Origin: Saprospiraceae bacterium
GTDB taxonomy: Bacteria > Bacteroidota > Bacteroidia > Chitinophagales > Saprospiraceae
Length of the DNA stretch: 64,000 bases
Reading direction: 5' to 3'
NCBI GenBank assembly: GCA_018057925.1
Contig: JAGPCT010000010.1
Span: 19,330-83,329 of the forward strand
This document shows positions 1-8,314 of this stretch, in pieces (within the stretch, counting starts at the first letter, position 1; the number at the start of each line of letters is the position of its first letter). The notes beneath the pieces were generated by a model, which had not been told where the DNA came from, ran no database searches, and saw only the letters and a list, made by a program, of their open reading frames with translations. Both the position numbers and the translations under genes were made by a program.

Positions 1-885
1 ACGATGTTTTCTAAAATGCCCGAAATCAAACGGTCTCGTTGCCCCATGGTGGCGTAAATAATGGAAATATCACTCACATAATATTTTTCCTGTGTTTTCA
101 GAATTTCCTTTCCTTTGATGTCGTAACGTGGAACTCTATACAGAATGAATGCAACTTCTAATGCATTCAGGTAATTATACACCGTATTGATGTCAATTCT
201 TCGCTGTTGACTTTTAAAATAATCTGCAACATTTTTTCCTGAAAAAGTATTACCAATGTTATCAAAGGCATATTTAATAACTCGTTCTAGGAGTTCTATA
301 TCCCGAATTTTGTATCGCTGCACTGTATCCCTTAAAATAACAGACGAATAAATATCATACACCACTTTATAAGCCGTTTCCTCTGCATATTGTGTGGTAT
401 GAATTACCGGGAAGCCACCCATTCTTAAATAATATTCGAAAGTATTGTGTTGCTGCTCTTGCGAAAAATAGCTTTTTCTAAAATCCAGAAACTCTCGATA
501 AGAAAGTGTGTAAATTGGTATTTCCACATAGCGTCCCGCCAGATAAGTGGCCAACTCTGAGGAGAGCAAATGTGAATTGGAACCTGTGATATAAATATCC
601 ACGTTAAAATCCACCAATAAGGAATTGATGACTTTTTCCCACTCGTGTACTTCCTGTATCTCATCGAGTAAGATGTAATAGCGCTGCTTGTTTTTTATTT
701 GCTGTTTTAGGTAAACATACAGTGCTTTGGCATTTAGTAAATCGGCATATTCAAAGCTTTCAAAATTGACCGAAATAACTTGTTTTGGCTTATTTACCAC
801 TTCTTCGGATACCGGTGATAATCTTGACCTGCGGTTTGTCAATAAAAGGTACAATCTGCTGAATGTATATGTTTCGTTCAATCAT
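1..885 (-). pseudogene. AAA ATPase with DUF4143-type C-terminus, decayed, runs off left edge
   Basis: Reading down from an ATG at 885, the protein starts as a standalone AAA_14 ATPase: an N-terminal helix, then the P-loop GIRRSGK. Directly after that Lys comes an in-frame TAA. The homologous reading continues in another frame with VISVNFESFEY, a Walker B region (YYILLDEIQEV), the sensor segment ITGSNSHLLSSELAT, and the DUF4143 start down to the window edge. About 15 residues after the P-loop are missing, so a small deletion has removed the Ser/Thr of Walker A and shifted the frame. The rest is still open, so decay is recent or the shift is an assembly error. It is related to the intact ATPase at 11487-12692. 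Family assignment is confident; the function of these ATPases is not established. Confidence 0.75.
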
Positions 886-892
886 ATTTTAT

Positions 893-943
893 GGCTACAA
901 CCACAAAAATAATAATTATTTTTTATTTTTTATGGTTATGACC
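893..943. promoter_or_regulatory. Imperfect inverted repeat upstream of the AAA pseudogene
   Basis: Arms at 893-909 and 927-943 match at 13 of 17 positions (pattern GGYYAYAACCAYAAAAA), separated by 17 bases. The repeat sits 8 bases upstream of the ATG at 885. Its place matches that of the two palindromes in front of the paralogous ATPase at 11487, so it may be an operator or 5'-leader structure of this ATPase class (inference). Confidence 0.4.
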
Positions 944-993
944 CAAAATAGTTATTGGCTTCCTTTTTATAATTCTTATGACTTGTTTCATTT

Positions 994-1090
994 AAACCCA
1001 AATTCCACATTAGACAATTGCGGAATCGATTTACGACTCGTAATCAGCATTATACGGCTTTACAATACCTTTACTTTTGAATTCGGGTTT
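994..1090 (+). repeat. R1 dispersed intergenic repeat, short copy
   Basis: Begins AAACCCAAATTC and ends GAATTCGGGTTT, which are near-perfect terminal inverted repeats. The interior matches the fuller copies at 34838-34988 and 54196-54482 (shared blocks include ATCGATTTACGACTCGTAATC and ATACGG). It lies between two genes and carries no coding frame. Confidence 0.7.
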
Positions 1091-1124
1091 ATGTTACCTA
1101 CATGATAGCAATTCGTATTACAAT

Positions 1125-1514
1125 TCAAAAATAATAGTAAAACAACAATGAAATGGGTAATGAACACAAAATAAAAGAAACTCTATAGGCACTTTTCTTT
1201 AAAATAAAAGCAACAACAAACACAGTGCTTAACATGAATAAAGTTCCCACAAACTCAAAGTTAAGTCGCATTAATGCTAACAATATATAAAATATAGGCC
1301 CGGCTAACAGCCATTGTAACTTTACACGACTATTCAAATCTGAAAAATATTGAACTTCAGATATCCAAATAGATAACAGTATGGTAAAGATTATTGAAAA
1401 CGCTTTTGTGCTAACGGTTACATTTCCTATGTCAAATTGTAACATACCCCAGATCACAATCATAAAAACCGAAAATGATAGTAATATCCCTTTTTCTTTT
1501 ATATTTTTCATCAT
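1125..1514 (-). CDS. Small integral membrane protein, unknown function
   Basis: A 129-residue protein with about four hydrophobic segments (residues ~8-25, 35-52, 65-85, 90-128) and few charged residues between them. No family is recognised. The start MMKNIKEKG gives a positively charged, cytoplasmic N-terminus. It stands alone on the minus strand between an R1 repeat and the copper genes. It ends 34 bases from the R1 copy at 994-1090, so its transcript may run into that repeat. It could be a DUF-type membrane protein; no role can be assigned. Confidence 0.55.
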   Translation of the reverse strand: MMKNIKEKGILLSFSVFMIVIWGMLQFDIGNVTVSTKAFSIIFTILLSIWISEVQYFSDLNSRVKLQWLLAGPIFYILLALMRLNFEFVGTLFMLSTVFVVAFILKKSAYRVSFILCSLPISLLFYYYF

Positions 1515-1665
1515 AACTAATGTATTTTGAGTTTTATGTATTTATAATCAAAAGTATAACTTAATTTCTGTTTTGCCAAGTATAATTTGTTAATAATATA
1601 TATGTAGCACTTTTTATACTTTTGACTATTTTTTATTCATCAATGTGTGTATAACAAATTTCCCT

Positions 1666-1730
1666 AATGACTTCATTATTTTTTCCCTTCTATCTCCCCT
1701 GAAGCGGGAGAACCAAATAATGAAGTCATT
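1666..1730. repeat. Nested palindrome in the 1515-2066 intergenic region
   Basis: Perfect 16-base arms (AATGACTTCATTATTT at 1666-1681 and AAATAATGAAGTCATT at 1715-1730) enclose a second hairpin, TCTCCC/GGGAGA. No T-run follows, so it is not a clear terminator. The rest of 1515-1980 holds no gene that I can support. Confidence 0.6.
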
Positions 1731-1980
1731 CCTTCCAAAGAGTTTAAATATCAATTAAAGAGTCAGAATTTGAGTGGAATAAAAAATGAGAGGGCAATAT
1801 GTTATAAACACTTCATCAATCAGTTGATAATCCCATTAAGTACAATACTCCTTCTATCCCACGCAAAACTAAATGTTTAAACCATTTTTTGTATAGATAT
1901 ATAGCTGCAGTCAGTTGTATCAATTAAAATATCAGAAAAGGATGACTCCGTGAATTGTTGTCAAGCATTCATCTTGACCA

Positions 1981-2042
1981 AAATGTTACAAATCTTTCCC
2001 AAAAAAGTGTAACATTTAATAGCTGCTTTCTTACGACCTTTG
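1981..2042 (+). promoter_or_regulatory. Probable copA operator and promoter
   Basis: Perfect 10-base inverted repeat AAATGTTACA (1981-1990) and TGTAACATTT (2008-2017), spacer 17. It sits just upstream of a weak Bacteroidota -7 box, GACCTTTG (2035-2042). A transcript would start near 2049, which puts translation at the ATG at 2067. The TTACA/TGTAA half-sites recall operators of winged-helix metal regulators, but no regulator gene lies nearby. Confidence 0.55.
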
Positions 2043-2066
2043 CATTACATCAAATTTTACAGTATT

Positions 2067-4481
2067 ATGTCTGAAAATAGTCCATCCACCATTTACTTAC
2101 CACTCGAAAATGTAGAAAGCGAACACTGTGCGCTTATTGTAGATCGAGGATTAGGACAGGTAAACGGTGTCACAGAGCATCGGGTAGAGCTCAATAACCG
2201 ACGTGCGGCCATCAAAGTGGAAAACAAAGAAGTTGTTAAAGAAGCTATTAAGAAAATCAAAGATATGGGATATGGTGTTTCTACCGTCAAAGGTACATTT
2301 CCTGTCCTGGGTATGACCTGTGCATCATGCGCATCGAGTGCTCAAACGATAGCGCAAGGTACAGCGGGTGTAATTGACGCTTCTGTCAACTTTGCAACGG
2401 GCAACCTCACTGTCGAATACCTTCCTAATTTAGCCAATCCGGATGCCCTTAAAAAAAGTTTACAATCAGTAGGTTATGACCTATTGGTCGAAGACGAGAA
2501 GTCTCAGCAGTCCAGTCTTGAAGAGATACACGCAAAGGCTTTGTCTCAGTTAAAGAGAAAGACTTTACTTGCGATTATTTTCTCCTTACCGGTTGCTATT
2601 ATTGGTATGTTTTTTATGCATATCCCTTATGCTAATGAAATAATGTGGGTTCTTTCTACTCCGGTTGTTTTATGGTTAGGAAGAGTATTCTTTATCAATG
2701 CCTGGAAACAAGCTAGTCACCGTTCCGCCAATATGGATACTTTAGTTGCATTGAGCACCGGAATAGCTTATTTTTTCAGTGTATTCAATATGTTATATCC
2801 TCAATTTTGGGAGACTCGAGGACTTGAGTCGCATGTTTATTTTGAAGCAGCTGCCGTCATAGTTACCTTTATTTTATTGGGTCGTTGGTTAGAAGAAAAC
2901 GCCAAAAGCAACACATCATCAGCTATAAAAAACCTGATGGGGCTTCAACCTAATACGGTGACTTTGATAGATGAAAATCAAGGAGAAGTGGAAGTTTCGA
3001 TAGAATCCGTCGTTGTTGGGGACGTTATCTTGGTAAAGCCAGGTGAAAAAATTGCCGTTGATGGACTTGTTGTAAGCGGCACGTCTTATGTTGATGAGAG
3101 TATGCTCAGTGGAGAGCCTATCTCTCAGTTGAAACAAGTATCTGATAAGGTGTTTGCCGGTACCATCAATCAAAAAGGGAGCTTCCGCTATGAGGCAATA
3201 AAAGTAGGCAAAGATACCATGCTTGCCCAAATAATCCGTATGGTTCAAGACGCACAAGGGAGTAAGGCTCCTGTGCAAAAATTAGTAGATAAAATAGCCG
3301 CTGTTTTCGTTCCAACCGTTATTGTAATTGCATTGTTGACCTTTGTTATGTGGTGGATATTGGGTGCAGACAATGGCTTGGTACATGGTTTGATGGCGGC
3401 GGTAACAGTTCTTGTAATTGCGTGTCCTTGTGCCTTAGGATTAGCGACGCCGACGGCTATCATGGTTGGAGTAGGTAAAGGAGCGGCACAAGGAATTCTT
3501 ATTAAAGATGCCGAAAGTCTCGAATTGGCCAAAGAAGTGAATGCCTTGGTATTGGATAAAACAGGTACAATAACAGAAGGACGGCCGGAGGTAATAGAAT
3601 TTTTATGGTCACAAGGGAAAGACTATTTAGCTCCAGTTTTACTGTCCATTGAAAAACTTTCAGAGCATCCCCTCGCAGAGGCCGTAGTACAGCATTTTAA
3701 AGAAGAGCAACAAGTTGAGTTGTCGCACTTTGAAAGTATAACCGGGCATGGTGTACAAGCTGAATACAAACAAGAAGTCTATTTTGTAGGCAACAAGAAG
3801 CTTCTTTTTGAAAATAAAATATCCATACCGGGTGACCTCCAAGAAAAAGTAAATGATTGGGGGCGACAAGCAAGGACAGTTATTTGGTTTGCCAACAGTA
3901 AAGAAGCTGTAGGGGTGGCAGCTATTGCAGACAAAATAAAACCTACCTCGACGCTTGCCATCCGACAGTTGCAGGAAATGGGGATAGAAACTTATATGCT
4001 TACAGGCGACAACAAAGATACGGCTGAAGCGATAGCTAAGGAAACCGGTATTCATCACTTTCACGCCGAGATGCTGCCACAGGGCAAAGCCGATTTTATT
4101 ATGAACCTCCAAAAAGAAGGGAAAGTAGTAGCTATGGTGGGCGATGGTATCAATGATAGCTCCGCACTGGCTACAGCCGATGTAAGTATCGCTATGGGGC
4201 AAGGCAGTGATATCGCCATGGATGTAGCCAAGATGACTATCATCTCCTCTGATCTGACTAAGATGCCACAAGCTATCAAGCTCTCTAAATACACAGTTGC
4301 CACTATCCGCCAAAATCTATTCTGGGCATTTATTTACAACCTCATTGGAATACCTATTGCCGCCGGCATACTTTATCCCATCAACGGCTTTTTACTCAAT
4401 CCTATGATTGCAGGAGCAGCAATGGCGTTGAGCAGTGTAAGCGTGGTTACCAACAGCCTTCGTCTAAAGTGGAAAAGTTAA
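2067..4481 (+). CDS. copA: Copper-translocating P1B-type ATPase
   Basis: 804-residue heavy-metal P-type ATPase exporting Cu+ across the inner membrane. A functional metal-binding domain has GMTCASC at residues 82-88. An earlier domain of the same fold (residues ~9-68) has lost its CxxC and keeps a single Cys (ESEHC). The transmembrane metal site CPC is near 452-454, the phosphorylated Asp is in DKTGTITEG (~498), the HP motif is SEHPLAEA, and the hinge is VGDGINDSSAL. ATG 2067 is preferred over an upstream TTG at 2040 because the -7 box overlaps that TTG. A CopZ-like gene follows 52 bases downstream, so the two probably form one copper operon. Cu+ specificity rests on the CPC motif; Ag+ is also likely. 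Confidence 0.93.
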   Translation: MSENSPSTIYLPLENVESEHCALIVDRGLGQVNGVTEHRVELNNRRAAIKVENKEVVKEAIKKIKDMGYGVSTVKGTFPVLGMTCASCASSAQTIAQGTAGVIDASVNFATGNLTVEYLPNLANPDALKKSLQSVGYDLLVEDEKSQQSSLEEIHAKALSQLKRKTLLAIIFSLPVAIIGMFFMHIPYANEIMWVLSTPVVLWLGRVFFINAWKQASHRSANMDTLVALSTGIAYFFSVFNMLYPQFWETRGLESHVYFEAAAVIVTFILLGRWLEENAKSNTSSAIKNLMGLQPNTVTLIDENQGEVEVSIESVVVGDVILVKPGEKIAVDGLVVSGTSYVDESMLSGEPISQLKQVSDKVFAGTINQKGSFRYEAIKVGKDTMLAQIIRMVQDAQGSKAPVQKLVDKIAAVFVPTVIVIALLTFVMWWILGADNGLVHGLMAAVTVLVIACPCALGLATPTAIMVGVGKGAAQGILIKDAESLELAKEVNALVLDKTGTITEGRPEVIEFLWSQGKDYLAPVLLSIEKLSEHPLAEAVVQHFKEEQQVELSHFESITGHGVQAEYKQEVYFVGNKKLLFENKISIPGDLQEKVNDWGRQARTVIWFANSKEAVGVAAIADKIKPTSTLAIRQLQEMGIETYMLTGDNKDTAEAIAKETGIHHFHAEMLPQGKADFIMNLQKEGKVVAMVGDGINDSSALATADVSIAMGQGSDIAMDVAKMTIISSDLTKMPQAIKLSKYTVATIRQNLFWAFIYNLIGIPIAAGILYPINGFLLNPMIAGAAMALSSVSVVTNSLRLKWKS

Positions 4482-4533
4482 AAAAACTATTTATTTTTAA
4501 ATATTGTTATAATGATAAAATCAGAAAATAAGG

Positions 4534-4755
4534 ATGGATAATAAAGTATTAAAATTTAAAACGAACATCAATTGTAGTGGCTGTGTGTCCCGTGTAACGC
4601 CCTTTTTAAATGAATTTGCCGGACCGGAACATTGGTCTGTGGATACGGACAATAAAGATAAAATCTTAACAGTGGAGCATTCAGCATCGACAGAAAACGC
4701 CATCATTGAAAGTGTTAAAAAGGCAGGATTTCAAATAGAAATTATTTCTGTTTAA
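4534..4755 (+). CDS. Heavy-metal-associated (CopZ-like) copper chaperone
   Basis: 73-residue single HMA domain with the metal-binding CxxC in NCSGC (residues ~12-16) and the usual beta-alpha-beta-beta-alpha-beta spacing, ending IESVKKAGFQIEI. The Met normally before the first Cys is replaced (INCSGC rather than MTCxxC), which is common in Bacteroidota chaperones. It would carry Cu+ in the cytoplasm to the CopA domain encoded immediately upstream; the 52-base gap and shared strand suggest co-transcription. Confidence 0.85.
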   Translation: MDNKVLKFKTNINCSGCVSRVTPFLNEFAGPEHWSVDTDNKDKILTVEHSASTENAIIESVKKAGFQIEIISV

Positions 4756-4814
4756 AGAAATGTATAAAAATTTCTTTTTATTGTTATCTTTGCGCTCGCT
4801 TTCTTAAAAGCTAC

Positions 4815-4888
4815 GGTTCCTTAGCTCAGCTGGATAGAGCAACTGCCTTCTAAGCAGTAGGTCATAGGTTCGAATCCTATAGGGACTA
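4815..4888 (+). tRNA. tRNA-Arg (TCT)
   Basis: Full cloverleaf: acceptor GGTTCCT/AGGGACT (terminal G-U), D arm GCTC/GAGC, anticodon stem ACTGC/GCAGT with loop CTTCTAA (anticodon TCT, decoding AGA/AGG), T arm ATAGG TTCGAAT CCTAT. CCA is not encoded. A -7 box TATCTTTG lies at 4785-4792. Confidence 0.95.
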
Positions 4889-4894
4889 CTAAGT

Positions 4895-4936
4895 AACAAC
4901 AAGGGCTTCAATCGATTGAAGCCCTTGTTGTTTTCA
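4895..4936 (+). terminator. Terminator of tRNA-Arg
   Basis: Perfect 38-base palindrome (4895-4932), core AAGGGCTTCAATCGATTGAA, followed by TTTTC, starting seven bases after the tRNA. Confidence 0.8.
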
Positions 4937-4979
4937 CCGGTTTTCTAAAACAGATGCATAGAAAATTTTATCGCTTGGT

Positions 4980-5015
4980 CCAAATTCCGTATTTGTCTAT
5001 TGTGGAATTAGGGTT
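4980..5015. repeat. Minimal R1-derived palindrome
   Basis: 36 bases made of the left R1 end (CCAAATTCCG) joined through TTTGTCTAT to an inverted copy of that end (GGAATTAGGGTT). It looks like a solo terminal hairpin of R1. Confidence 0.5.
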
Positions 5016-5047
5016 AAATGTTTCTACGGTATAACAATTGTTGATAT

Positions 5048-6406
5048 TTATGGCCGATGGATCACAAATCTGGCTTGCAACAACTTGCTTTCTACCTCAT
5101 AGACCATCAAATAAAACCCGGGATTCAAGTTGGCAACATCAATGGTTGAAGATGAGACGGACTCTATTCTCTTTACGACTTGACCCATGGCATTATAAAC
5201 TGTTAGGACGCCATTTGTAGCAACATGATGTAAGTGAATTGTGTTTTGAGCCGGATTTGGATAGATTGCCATTTGATTAATTGCTCTATCAATTGTTCCT
5301 AATTTCCAGTTATACAAAGTATCTCTCTGACTAGTTAAAACCTTACGCATGTGTGACACTTGACCATTGGTGAATAAAGATTGACAGATATCGTTGGAGT
5401 AATCCATATAGTTTTCCCACATATCAGGCAAGTCATTTGGTTCGGATGTATTACATGTATTTATGCTGGCGTCCGGACACGTTCCGGCTTCTTGAGAAGA
5501 AAGGTTCATTGTCGGAGTATCATCTATGCCATCTGTACCGCATTCTTCATCTCCGTCGATGTGTCTAAGTCCCAAATAATGGCCTATCTCGTGTACGGCA
5601 GTTCTCCCGGCAGAGACCAAGCCCTGAAGGTCTTCTTTAAAGGGATTGTTGTTGCCAATAGTCTGATATTGCAAAAATACACCATCGACGATACCATCTA
5701 CAGAGCCTTCCGGCCAGTTGTCGGGAAGACTTGGATACCGAGGAGGTGTCGCAAGTCCCAATAATGCTGGGAAATATACACCGAGGAAGGAGATACCGGC
5801 ATCTGCAACCCAGATGTTCAGATATTTGTTGGTAGGCCACGCATCCTGACCACCTTTTTCGGTAAACTTCATTCTCTCGAAATCCTCTAAGTTAAATGTT
5901 CCCAAGATAATAGAAATGTCACCAAAGGTCTCAATATCTGTCTTTGTGCGGGTTATGCCAGTGGTTGGATTACCATCCGGGTCTATTTCTGCCAAGAAAA
6001 ACTCTATTTCTGCATCTCCGGCAAGTGGTTTAAATATATTCCTGGTATTGGCCGTGTCGGCATGTCGATTGCGGAATGCATCGTTGAGCACCTTTATTTG
6101 GTTGTTTATCAAGGAATCATCGATGTTTTGCCTATTGGTGTTATATATGACATGGAACACAACAGGGATTCTATACACTTCTCCACTTCTGGGTAAAACA
6201 CTTTGTTCTGCCATCTCAAAAGCTCGTTTTTCACGCTCTATATATCCGGGATGTTTAACCTCCAAAGCCTGGCGATACAAATCATTGCCACAACGGTGTA
6301 CCTTCAACTTTTGCTGTGCTTCGACATGAATAGGTAAATATAAAAATAGTGTGAAAACCAGCCAAAGAGCGGTGTTTAAAAGTTGTTTTTTGTCAAAATG
6401 AATCAT
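5048..6406 (-). CDS. Secreted M43-type zinc metalloprotease with T9SS sorting domain
   Basis: 452 residues. A signal peptide (1-30, ending HVEA) leads into a pappalysin-like M43 catalytic domain with HEIGHYLGLRH at residues 272-282 (three His zinc ligands and catalytic Glu), followed by a Cys-rich stretch and the Met-turn region ENYMDYSND. The last ~80 residues form a type A T9SS sorting domain (AIYPNPAQN, GQVVKRI, GFYLMVYE). It should be exported by Sec, then secreted or anchored through the type IX system and act outside the cell. A perfect phylum-type promoter lies at 6464-6494. Substrate unknown. Confidence 0.9.
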   Translation of the reverse strand: MIHFDKKQLLNTALWLVFTLFLYLPIHVEAQQKLKVHRCGNDLYRQALEVKHPGYIEREKRAFEMAEQSVLPRSGEVYRIPVVFHVIYNTNRQNIDDSLINNQIKVLNDAFRNRHADTANTRNIFKPLAGDAEIEFFLAEIDPDGNPTTGITRTKTDIETFGDISIILGTFNLEDFERMKFTEKGGQDAWPTNKYLNIWVADAGISFLGVYFPALLGLATPPRYPSLPDNWPEGSVDGIVDGVFLQYQTIGNNNPFKEDLQGLVSAGRTAVHEIGHYLGLRHIDGDEECGTDGIDDTPTMNLSSQEAGTCPDASINTCNTSEPNDLPDMWENYMDYSNDICQSLFTNGQVSHMRKVLTSQRDTLYNWKLGTIDRAINQMAIYPNPAQNTIHLHHVATNGVLTVYNAMGQVVKRIESVSSSTIDVANLNPGFYLMVYEVESKLLQARFVIHRP

Positions 6407-6463
6407 AATCCGGTTGTTTTTTGAATATTTAGAATATAAAATAGCGCATTCATATCATTCGGA

Positions 6464-6494
6464 CAAACATAATGTAATCTTTTGGGTTTTCAAA
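6464..6494 (-). promoter_or_regulatory. Promoter of the M43 protease
   Basis: On the minus strand, TTTG (6494-6491), a 19-base spacer, then TATGTTTG (6471-6464) matches the Bacteroidota TTTG-N19-TAnnTTTG consensus exactly. The untranslated leader would be about 50 bases. Confidence 0.75.
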
Positions 6495-6693
6495 GAGAAA
6501 ATAACTTTGTTGTACATTGCTTTCATCTGAACGCTATCCTTACCGGTAGTTTTATACTAATTATCAAGCAACCCATGGTTTTGTCGTATTGTATTGATTG
6601 AATATTTGTAATAGTCCAATCGGCATAATCAAGAAGCGAAAGATTCAACTATCCCGTCATTTGTTAAAAAAATTGATGACCTTTGTTCTAAAT

Positions 6694-7869
6694 ATGGAAC
6701 AAGAAGAAAAGTTAACATTATTTTTAAAAGAAATAGTCACTGCAGTCAACAGTTCTGACTGGTTGTCAGTCACACTAAGTCAGCCTAGAGACAAAGCCGG
6801 AAAAGCCAAAAGTCTTTATTTTAGACCCTTGGAGCTCAAGGGTAAAATCGTTGTACAGATGGTTGTCCGCTACAAAGACAAAGAAGAGACTAAAAACTTC
6901 AATATTCCGGAGTTTTTAGCCTTTGCCAGCCAAAGTATCCGTCAACATTTTTATTATGCACATCTTATTACGCCACATAAGGAAGGGCACTTGCTGATAT
7001 CCAAACGGGGTTTCGTCACTTTGAAATGGAAAAAAACGATTCAGAAAGAAACTCCGACGCTAATCCACGACAAAGAAAAAAGTTATACCATTCCGCCCAA
7101 TGCCCCTTTTTTCCATAGACTGGGCATCAGTTCGAAAGAAGGAGTCGTCCTGCCAAGCCAGTTCAGTAAATACAAACAAATATGTCGGTATGTAGAGCTA
7201 TTGTTTCCACTTTTGGAGTCGCTCAATCCGGGAGATCCGTTGACTGTGGCTGATATGGGTTGTGGGAAGGGGTATTTGACATTTGCCCTTCACCAATACT
7301 TGATGAATTCCGGTTTTGCACACACAAGGACAATAGGCGTTGATCTCAAAGAGGAAGTAATCTATACAAACAATCAAATAGCCCGTGAAACAAACATGGA
7401 AGGGCTCGACTTTATTTATGGAGATATTGCCAGTACCGTTGACCTAAAAACGGATATGCTCATCGCTTTACACGCATGCAATACAGCTACCGACGAAGCC
7501 ATTTTCTATGGACTTCAACAAAAAGCTAAAATTATCGTCGTGGCCCCCTGTTGTCATAAGCAAGTGCGGAAGTCGATGGAGAGCAATGATGTCACTGGGT
7601 CTTTATTTAGATATGGCATCATTCAGGAACGTTTTGCCAGTGATTTAACGGATCTGATTCGGGCTAATGTGTTGAAATACTATGGCTATCAAGTGAAAGT
7701 AATGGAATTTGTTAATGTGGAACATACGCCTAAGAATATCATGATAACCGCAGAATATAAAGGAAATGTAACCGAAAGTGCGAGAACAGAAGTGGAAAAC
7801 TGGATGAAGTTATTTGGAATAAGAGAACATTATTTATTGCAAAAATTAGGCTGGAGTAACAAGTCATAA
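6694..7869 (+). CDS. SAM-dependent methyltransferase, Methyltransf_32/TRM13-like fold
   Basis: 391 residues. The N-terminal half is lineage-specific (about 170 residues, basic). The C-terminal half is a class I methyltransferase with motif I VADMGCGKGYLTFAL, an acidic residue in VGVDLKEE, and the segment VVAPCCHK, which typifies the TRM13-like/Methyltransf_32 group; homologues there act on RNA, so an RNA target is possible. ATG 6694 is preferred over an upstream TTG at 6598 because a -7-like box (GACCTTTG, about 6679-6687) lies between them, which leaves a very short leader. Monocistronic. The substrate cannot be read from the sequence. Confidence 0.75.
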   Translation: MEQEEKLTLFLKEIVTAVNSSDWLSVTLSQPRDKAGKAKSLYFRPLELKGKIVVQMVVRYKDKEETKNFNIPEFLAFASQSIRQHFYYAHLITPHKEGHLLISKRGFVTLKWKKTIQKETPTLIHDKEKSYTIPPNAPFFHRLGISSKEGVVLPSQFSKYKQICRYVELLFPLLESLNPGDPLTVADMGCGKGYLTFALHQYLMNSGFAHTRTIGVDLKEEVIYTNNQIARETNMEGLDFIYGDIASTVDLKTDMLIALHACNTATDEAIFYGLQQKAKIIVVAPCCHKQVRKSMESNDVTGSLFRYGIIQERFASDLTDLIRANVLKYYGYQVKVMEFVNVEHTPKNIMITAEYKGNVTESARTEVENWMKLFGIREHYLLQKLGWSNKS

Positions 7870-7930
7870 GGCATTTGATTGCACCTTGTATTCTTTTTCT
7901 TATCAAAGGCTCAATGGTGATTTATATAAA

Positions 7931-8036
7931 CCGGCATTCAGCAGTAAAGGTTTTGAAAAAACGCATAATGCTGATTATGAGGGACGTCCCGATGTACGAA
8001 TCGTTTCCGCATTTGTCTAATGTGGAGTTTGGGATA
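7931..8036 (-). repeat. R1 dispersed repeat, inverted copy
   Basis: Reverse complement of R1. It contains complements of AACGATTCGTACATCGGGA, CCTCATAATCAGCA and CAAAACCTTTACTGCTGAAT, and the left end reads CCAAACTCCACATTAGACAAATG. A 78-residue open frame across it (7875-8111) is not a gene. Confidence 0.65.
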
Positions 8037-8097
8037 AAATTGGACTTAATACTTTATAAAAGAGAGAAATGTCGAAACTATATTTTTTGGAACATTA

Positions 8098-8128
8098 TTT
8101 GCATAGTTTAATTAATTCAATACATTTG
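8098..8128 (+). promoter_or_regulatory. Promoter of the trpL-trpB2 transcript
   Basis: TTTG at 8098-8101, spacer of exactly 19, TACATTTG at 8121-8128: an exact match to TTTG-N19-TAnnTTTG. The start site would fall near 8135, just before the leader-peptide ATG at 8141. Confidence 0.75.
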
Positions 8129-8140
8129 TAAAAAAAATCT

Positions 8141-8221
8141 ATGTATCTGTCTTTACATACAAATTGGTGGTGGCAATCGTTGCTTTGGACGACTACTCTG
8201 ATATTGTATGATCGGCATTGA
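8141..8221 (+). CDS. trpL: Trp-rich leader peptide (attenuation control of trpB2)
   Basis: A 26-codon frame opening a few bases after the predicted transcript start. Codons 9-11 are three consecutive TGG (8165-8173) and codon 16 is a fourth TGG (8186-8188); the peptide includes NWWWQSLLW. Trp is the rarest amino acid, so four in 26, three in a row, is hard to get by chance. The frame stops at 8221, 21 bases before a Rho-independent terminator (8243-8275), and trpB2 follows. This is the standard layout of ribosome-mediated attenuation: stalling at Trp codons when charged tRNA-Trp is scarce would favour read-through. That mechanism is inferred; the codons, terminator and order are seen directly. 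Confidence 0.8.
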   Translation: MYLSLHTNWWWQSLLWTTTLILYDRH

Positions 8222-8242
8222 TGCCTATTAAAATACAACGGT

Positions 8243-8275
8243 AAGCCGTCTGAACAAAATCAGGCGGCTTTTTTT
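8243..8275 (+). terminator. Attenuator terminator before trpB2
   Basis: An 11-bp stem AAGCCGTCTGA/TCAGGCGGCTT (one G-U) with loop ACAAAA, followed by a T-run at 8269-8275. It lies between the leader peptide and trpB2 with no other gene upstream on the transcript, so it can only act as a conditional terminator. A competing hairpin, ACGG-TAAG-CCGT, uses the 5' half of the stem. Confidence 0.8.
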
Positions 8276-8314
8276 GTGCCTATAAAATTCTTAAACAATT
8301 AAAATTTATAAAAA

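Noticed and set aside
2040..2066. TTG 2040 as copA start
   Set aside because: Overlaps the promoter -7 box; the ATG at 2067 fits family N-termini.
3660..4313. 217-codon minus-strand frame opposite copA
   Set aside because: Lies wholly inside conserved copA motifs; the translation has no recognisable family.
7875..8111. 78-codon frame after the TRM13-like gene
   Set aside because: Mostly translation of an R1 repeat.
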